Shown here one piece after another: positions 59,858 through 64,000 of a stretch of 64,000 nucleotides of DNA. Under the pieces are notes generated by a model, which saw only the letters and a list, made by a program, of their open reading frames with translations, did not search any database and had not been told where the DNA came from. Source of the DNA: Sphaerimonospora sp050942215 (GTDB lineage: Bacteria > Actinomycetota > Actinomycetes > Streptosporangiales > Streptosporangiaceae); the NCBI RefSeq assembly GCF_050942215.1, contig NZ_CP192056.1, positions 6,324,001-6,388,000 of the forward strand. The letters are read 5' to 3'. Position numbers and translations under genes: made by a program. Numbering within the stretch: position 1 is the first letter of the stretch; each line of letters starts with the position of its first letter.

Positions 59858-60822
59858 GCGTTCTCCTTAGCGAGTGATCGGGGCTCCGCCTGCGGGGGGT
59901 GGTCGGCACAGCCGGAGCAGGTGACGAAATGATCCTTTTCGACCTCGGCGAGGCCCGGCCGGGTCCGGCTCTCCTCAGGAGAGTCGTGGTACGGGCACGG
60001 CCCGGCCGCACCGTCGGCCGCTTCCCCGTCCTCGCCGTCCGGCTCGTCGGTCCACTTGACGTCAAGTCGCGGGACCGAGGCCAGCAGCGAGCGGGTGTAG
60101 GGGTGGCGGGGATCGCCGAAGACCAGGTCGGTGCGGCCCATCTCCACGATCCTGCCGTCGCGCAGCACCACGGTCCTGTCGCTCACGTAGTTGCCGAGCG
60201 AGAGATCGTGGGTGACGAACAGGATGCCCAGCCCGCGCGCCCTGAGGTCGGCCAGCAGGTTCAGCACGTCGATCCGGGTGGAGGCGTCGAGCATGCTGAT
60301 GATCTCGTCGGCCACCAGCAGCCGGATGTCGAGCAGCACGGCCCGCGCGATCAGCATGCGCTGGAGCTGCCCGCCGCTGAGCTGATGGGGGTAGCGGCCG
60401 AGGACCTGCCCGGGGTCGAGCCGGACGCTCCGCAGCGCGCTCTCCACCCGTCCGCGCCAGTCCGCCGCGCTCACCTGGGGGAAGTACGCCTCCTTGATCA
60501 TGGCGAACACGCGGTCGGCCTTGAAGATCGGGTTGAAGCAGCTGAACGGGTCCTGGAAGACGCCCTGGACGTGCCGGTAGTACTCCCTTGTGGAAGAAAC
60601 GGATGAGATGTCCGTGTCGTCCAACGTGATCGCGCCGCGGCTCACCGAGGTCAGCCGCAGGATCATGCGGCCGATCGTGCTCTTCCCGCTGCCGCTCTCC
60701 CCGATGAGCGAAACGACCTCCCCCGCGTTCACCTCGAAGCTCACGCCGGAGACCGCCGTCATTGTGCGGCCGCCGAAGGCGCCGACCCGATAGACCTTGG
60801 AGACATCGTCGAGTTTCAGCAT
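59854..60822 (-). CDS. ABC transporter ATP-binding protein, OppF/DppF type
   Basis: A 322-aa ATPase. Walker A GESGSGKST, signature LSGGQLQRM, Walker B LLVADEI with an Ile after the Glu, and the C-terminal oligopeptide/dipeptide domain with PYTRSLLASVP. The tail has CPYHDSPEE and VTCSGCADHPP, i.e. the Cys cluster of this subfamily. It pairs with the second ATPase encoded upstream and two permeases. Opp/Dpp-like systems can carry oligosaccharides; the beta-mannosidase partner suggests beta-mannosides. Confidence 0.92.
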   Translation of the reverse strand: MLKLDDVSKVYRVGAFGGRTMTAVSGVSFEVNAGEVVSLIGESGSGKSTIGRMILRLTSVSRGAITLDDTDISSVSSTREYYRHVQGVFQDPFSCFNPIFKADRVFAMIKEAYFPQVSAADWRGRVESALRSVRLDPGQVLGRYPHQLSGGQLQRMLIARAVLLDIRLLVADEIISMLDASTRIDVLNLLADLRARGLGILFVTHDLSLGNYVSDRTVVLRDGRIVEMGRTDLVFGDPRHPYTRSLLASVPRLDVKWTDEPDGEDGEAADGAAGPCPYHDSPEESRTRPGLAEVEKDHFVTCSGCADHPPQAEPRSLAKENA

Positions 60823-60825
60823 CGC

Positions 60826-61776
60826 TCAGTCACCCGCCTTCCAGCACGCGACGGAGTGGCCGGGGCCGATCTCCACGAACGGGGGCTGCTCGGCGCACCG
60901 GTCGACGGCGATCGGGCAGCGGTCGCGGAACCGGCAGCCGCCCGGTGGATCGAGCAGCGGCGGCGGGCTGCCCGGAATGCCGGACAGCCTGCTGTCCTCC
61001 TCATATCGCACGCCGACCTCGGGCAGCGCCGAGATCAGCATCTTGGTGTACGGATGCCGTGGCTCGGTCACCAGGACGCCCGCCGGGGCCTTCTCGGCCA
61101 GGCGTCCCGCGTACATCACCATGATCGTGTCGGCGATCTGGTAGACGAGCGAGATGTCGTGCGTGACGACGATCATGCTGGTGACGAGCCCGGCGTCGCG
61201 GAGCTGGAGCAGCGTTCCCGCCACGGCCTTCTGGCTGGACACGTCGAGCGCCGAGGTGACCTCGTCGGCGATGAGCAGCGAGGGGTTCAGCAGCGTGGAG
61301 ATGACCATGACCACGCGCTGCTTCATGCCGCCCGACAGCTCCATCGGATATCTGTCGAGCACGTCGCGCGACAGCCCGACCAGGTCGAGGCGGCGCTCCA
61401 ACTCGGCCGGCTCAAGCCGTACGCCACGGGACGCCAGCAGCTCGCCGACCATCTTGCCGATCTTCCTGGTGGGGTTGAGCGCGCTCATCGAGTACTGGGG
61501 GATGACCGACACCCGGTGAAAGCGGAAGGCGTCCATCCGCGCGTCGTCCCCGATGGGCAGTTCGTCACCGTCCAGTTCGACGGTGCCGCCGACGTGCCGC
61601 ATGCGGCCGTCGAGGCGGATCAGGCTCTTGCCGAGCGTGGACTTGCCCGAGCCGGACTCCCCGGCCAGGCCCATGATCTCCCCGTCCGCGACGGTGAACG
61701 TGACGCCGTCGAGCGCCTTGACGTCGCCGCGCAGCGTACGGTAGTAGACCCGGAGGTCGGTGACCGTCAGGGACAT
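60826..61776 (-). CDS. ABC transporter ATP-binding protein, OppD/DppD type
   Basis: A 316-aa ATPase. Walker A GESGSGKST, Q-loop SVIPQYSMSAL, signature LSGGMKQRV, Walker B SLLIADEVTSALD, and the C-terminal Cys-containing GGCRFRDRCPIAVDRC motif of the oligopeptide branch. It is spaced by one base from the permease stop and by a few bases from the next ATPase gene, so the operon is compact. Confidence 0.92.
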   Translation of the reverse strand: MSLTVTDLRVYYRTLRGDVKALDGVTFTVADGEIMGLAGESGSGKSTLGKSLIRLDGRMRHVGGTVELDGDELPIGDDARMDAFRFHRVSVIPQYSMSALNPTRKIGKMVGELLASRGVRLEPAELERRLDLVGLSRDVLDRYPMELSGGMKQRVVMVISTLLNPSLLIADEVTSALDVSSQKAVAGTLLQLRDAGLVTSMIVVTHDISLVYQIADTIMVMYAGRLAEKAPAGVLVTEPRHPYTKMLISALPEVGVRYEEDSRLSGIPGSPPPLLDPPGGCRFRDRCPIAVDRCAEQPPFVEIGPGHSVACWKAGD

Positions 61777-61777
61777 G

Positions 61778-62755
61778 TCACATCTCCCTCAGCTTCGGGT
61801 TGAACACCTCGTCCAGCCCGACGTTCATGACATAGAGCGCGCCGACGATGGCGGTGATGCCGGCGCCCGGCGGGATGAACCACCACCACAGGCCGAGCTG
61901 CAGCGCGCTCCACCGGGCGGCGTTGTTGAGCATCAGGCCGAGGGACACGCCCTCGGTCGGTCCGAGCCCGATGAAGTCGAGCGAGGCGCCGACCAGGATC
62001 GCCCCGCCGAAGAGCAGGATGAACGTCATGAACAGGTAGGAGCTCATGTTCGGCGCGATCTCCCGAAATATGATCTTCGGGGTGCGCATGCCGCTCAGCC
62101 TGGCCAGATCCACGAAGTCTCGGGTGCGCAGCGAGAACGTCTGCGCCCTGATCGCCCGCGCCGCCCACGGCCAGGACGTCAGACCGATGAACAGCGCCTG
62201 CACGCCGACACTGCGTACGCCCAGGTACGCGTTGGCGATCATCAGGACGACGAGCGCGGGCAGCACGAGGACGATGTTGGTGAGCATGTTGAGCACCTCG
62301 TCGATCCAGCCGCCCAGATATCCGGCGACGAAGCCGACGACCATCCCGATGATCGCGGCGAGGCCGCCGCCGAGCACGCCGACCAGGAACGTCGCACGCA
62401 GGCCGTACAGGAACTGGGCGAAGACGTCCTGCCCGAACATCGTCGTGCCCATCCAGTAGTCGCCGGAGGGGGAGGCGGCGGGCGGCCCGACGTACTCGTT
62501 GGGTCCGTGGTCGAAGGCCATCGGACCGATCACCGCGGCGATCAGGAGGATCACGACGACGACGAGACCGGCGATCAGCTTCCCGTTGCGCAGCGCGAAG
62601 TGCAGCGCCTCCCGGCCGGGCGTGGGAGCGGCGGCCGCGGATGTCGCGGGAGCCTCGGGGGTTTCGGGCGCCTCAGGGGTTTCGGGCGCCTCGGGGTTTT
62701 CGGGGGCCTCGGGGGTTTCGGGGGCCTCGGGCGCCTTGGGCGCTTCGGCGGTCAC
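61778..62755 (-). CDS. ABC transporter permease, DppC/OppC type
   Basis: Inner-membrane permease of 325 aa with about six membrane helices (for example LIAGLVVVVILLIAAVIGPM). The permease EAA-like loop contains RTRDFVDLARLSGM and FREIAPN. The first about 40 residues are a Pro/Glu/Ala/Thr repeat built from units such as PEAPET, unusual for this family. The start is GTG 62755, with GGGAGGAG upstream, overlapping the previous stop as GTGA. Confidence 0.9.
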   Translation of the reverse strand: MTAEAPKAPEAPETPEAPENPEAPETPEAPETPEAPATSAAAAPTPGREALHFALRNGKLIAGLVVVVILLIAAVIGPMAFDHGPNEYVGPPAASPSGDYWMGTTMFGQDVFAQFLYGLRATFLVGVLGGGLAAIIGMVVGFVAGYLGGWIDEVLNMLTNIVLVLPALVVLMIANAYLGVRSVGVQALFIGLTSWPWAARAIRAQTFSLRTRDFVDLARLSGMRTPKIIFREIAPNMSSYLFMTFILLFGGAILVGASLDFIGLGPTEGVSLGLMLNNAARWSALQLGLWWWFIPPGAGITAIVGALYVMNVGLDEVFNPKLREM

Positions 62756-63747
62756 GACGCTCCTCCCATCCCCGCCCTGGTGCGCGGATCCACCAGGACG
62801 TAGACGATGTCGATGACGAAGTTGGCGATCAGCACGCCCATGACGATGAAGAGGAATGCGCCCTGCAGCAGGAAGAAGTCCTGGTTCTGGATGGCCTGCA
62901 GGATCAGGTTGCCGAGCCCCGGATAGGAGAAGACGATCTCGGTGACCAGGGCGCCGGCCACCAGGACGCCGAGCTGGAGGGCGAGGCCGGTGATCTGCGG
63001 CAGGATCGCGTTGCGGAACGCGTACCGCCGGATCAGCCGCCCGGGGGCGCCGAGCGCCCGCAGGTAGTTGACGTAGTCCGCCTCCAGCTCATAGATGATC
63101 ATGTTGCGCATGCCGATGGCCCAGCCGCCGAACGCGACCAGGAACAGCGAGGCGAACGGGAGGAACCAGTGCTGCAGCAGGCTGCCGATAAACTCCCAGG
63201 ACCAGCCCGGCTGCATCGCGTAGCTGTAGGCTCCGGCGACCGGGAAGATCCCCGCGATGATGCCGAGGGCCCAGGCCAGCAGGATCGCCAGCCACATGTA
63301 CGGCGTCGCGGTCAGCACGTAGCCGATCGGCAGCGCGGTGTTGTCGAGCCACTTGCGGCGGGCGGCGAACGCGCCGAACCGGTTGCCCGCGACCCAGCTC
63401 AGCAGGATGGCCGGGATCAGCAGCCCCAGCGTGTACGGCACGGCACGGGTGATGACGTCGGCCACCGGGGTGGGGAACAGCCAGATGCTGACGCCGAGAT
63501 CCCCGTCGAGCAGCGCTCCCCAGAAGTTGAAGTACTGCTGCCAGATCGGCATGTCGAACCCGAACAGGCCCTCGTACCGCACCCGCATGGCCTCGACGAC
63601 CTCGGGCTGAGCGATGTTGGCCCGGGCGATCAAACTCTGCACGGGGTCACCCGGCATGAACCTCGGGATCAGCCAGTTGATGGTCACGGCCACGAAGAAC
63701 GTCAGGCCATAGATAAGGAGTTTTCGGCCGAAATACCGGCGCAACAC
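62752..63747 (-). CDS. ABC transporter permease, DppB/OppB type
   Basis: Inner-membrane permease of about 331 aa. N terminus RRYFGRKLLIYGLTFFVAV is the first helix and FMPGDPVQ the usual following motif; the cytoplasmic loop has EADYVNYLRALGAPGRL and YAFRNAILPQI. GGGAGG (63755-63750) places the start at GTG 63747 or TTG 63744; the frame continues upstream into repeat DNA, which I exclude. It is the first transporter gene visible; the solute-binding protein is not in the window. Confidence 0.9.
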   Translation of the reverse strand: MLRRYFGRKLLIYGLTFFVAVTINWLIPRFMPGDPVQSLIARANIAQPEVVEAMRVRYEGLFGFDMPIWQQYFNFWGALLDGDLGVSIWLFPTPVADVITRAVPYTLGLLIPAILLSWVAGNRFGAFAARRKWLDNTALPIGYVLTATPYMWLAILLAWALGIIAGIFPVAGAYSYAMQPGWSWEFIGSLLQHWFLPFASLFLVAFGGWAIGMRNMIIYELEADYVNYLRALGAPGRLIRRYAFRNAILPQITGLALQLGVLVAGALVTEIVFSYPGLGNLILQAIQNQDFFLLQGAFLFIVMGVLIANFVIDIVYVLVDPRTRAGMGGAS

Positions 63748-63769
63748 GACCTCCCGGTGAGGTGGCGCC

Positions 63770-63789
63770 CCCCTTCCGTCAGGAAGGGG
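63770..63789 (-). promoter_or_regulatory. Hairpin in the 5' region of the ABC operon
   Basis: Perfect 8-base stem CCCCTTCC (63770-63777) / GGAAGGGG (63782-63789) with a 4-base loop, just upstream of the permease ribosome binding site. It could be an attenuator or an intercistronic stabiliser. Confidence 0.5.
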
Positions 63790-63831
63790 AGACGCACGAG
63801 ATCGGACGGGGAGCCACCACCCCCACCCCCC

Positions 63832-64000
63832 GTGATCTTGTAGTTTCTCGCAAGCCATCCCCCTGACCTGCGTGAATTCCATTCGTGATCTTGCAGATTC
63901 TCGCAGAGGGTCCGCCTGGCCTGCGCCTTTATCGTTCGTGATCTTGCAGTCGCAAGTGCAAGATCACGAACGGTGTTTTCGCTGGTCAGAGCATATTCCT
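63832..64000. repeat. Composite palindromic repeat, copy C (cut by window end)
   Basis: Forward units begin at 63832, 63885 and 63938, the same 53-bp phase as copies A and B. The first inverted unit, TGCAAGATCAC, is at 63957-63967; the loop of the central hairpin is 8 bases, as in copy B. Two further inverted units are expected beyond base 64000. It lies about 85 bases upstream of the ABC permease start. Confidence 0.9.

Overview
The window is high-GC actinomycete DNA. Leaderless starts, modular PKS genes, a DUF574 methyltransferase, SpoIIE/STAS/HATPase regulators and strong G/C third-position bias suggest Streptosporangiaceae or a near relative. No rRNA, tRNA, IS element or CRISPR array was seen.

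1-23,750: two large type I modular PKS genes on the minus strand, co-translated through an ATGA overlap. The upstream gene (14,254-23,523) has a KSQ loading module that should give a propionyl starter, then one fully reducing malonyl module. The downstream gene (14,257 to beyond base 1) has three methylmalonyl modules: one with a degenerate KR, one KR-DH, one A-type KR. The predicted ACP-bound pentaketide is 3-hydroxy-7-oxo-2,4,6-trimethylundec-4-enoyl. The three KS-AT blocks are almost identical in DNA sequence.

23,790-36,990: a YtcJ-like amidohydrolase divergent from a diaminopropionate ammonia-lyase-like enzyme; a PucR-regulator remnant; three tandem genes for related secreted proteins with a Cys-basic-Cys motif; a SpoIIE phosphatase; an SPFH / ribbon-helix-helix / PadR operon with two long palindromes; cyanase; two STAS proteins and a HATPase anti-sigma-like kinase; small membrane and hypothetical genes.

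37,000-42,000: an NAD-dependent epimerase, a NERD-pseudokinase fusion, and leuA with a leucine leader peptide and attenuator.

42,185-47,944: a compact co-directional operon encoding a LuxR-type HTH protein, cupin, stand-alone adenylation domain, unknown protein, P450, carrier protein, SDR and double-PAS protein. It looks like a carrier-bound amino-acid oxidation pathway.

48,240-56,030: phosphoketolase and a PPOX-like protein sharing a divergent region with two DosR-like boxes; a DUF574 methyltransferase; an MDMPI/DinB-fold protein; a CPBP protease; and a polysaccharide-deacetylase lipoprotein.

56,200-63,747: mannose-6-phosphate isomerase, beta-mannosidase and an Opp/Dpp-type ABC transporter, probably a manno-oligosaccharide uptake and breakdown locus.

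The most unusual non-coding feature is a composite palindromic repeat present three times (38,149; 53,832; 63,832). Each arm has three units spaced 53 bp apart and the arms face each other. I know of no named family that matches it.
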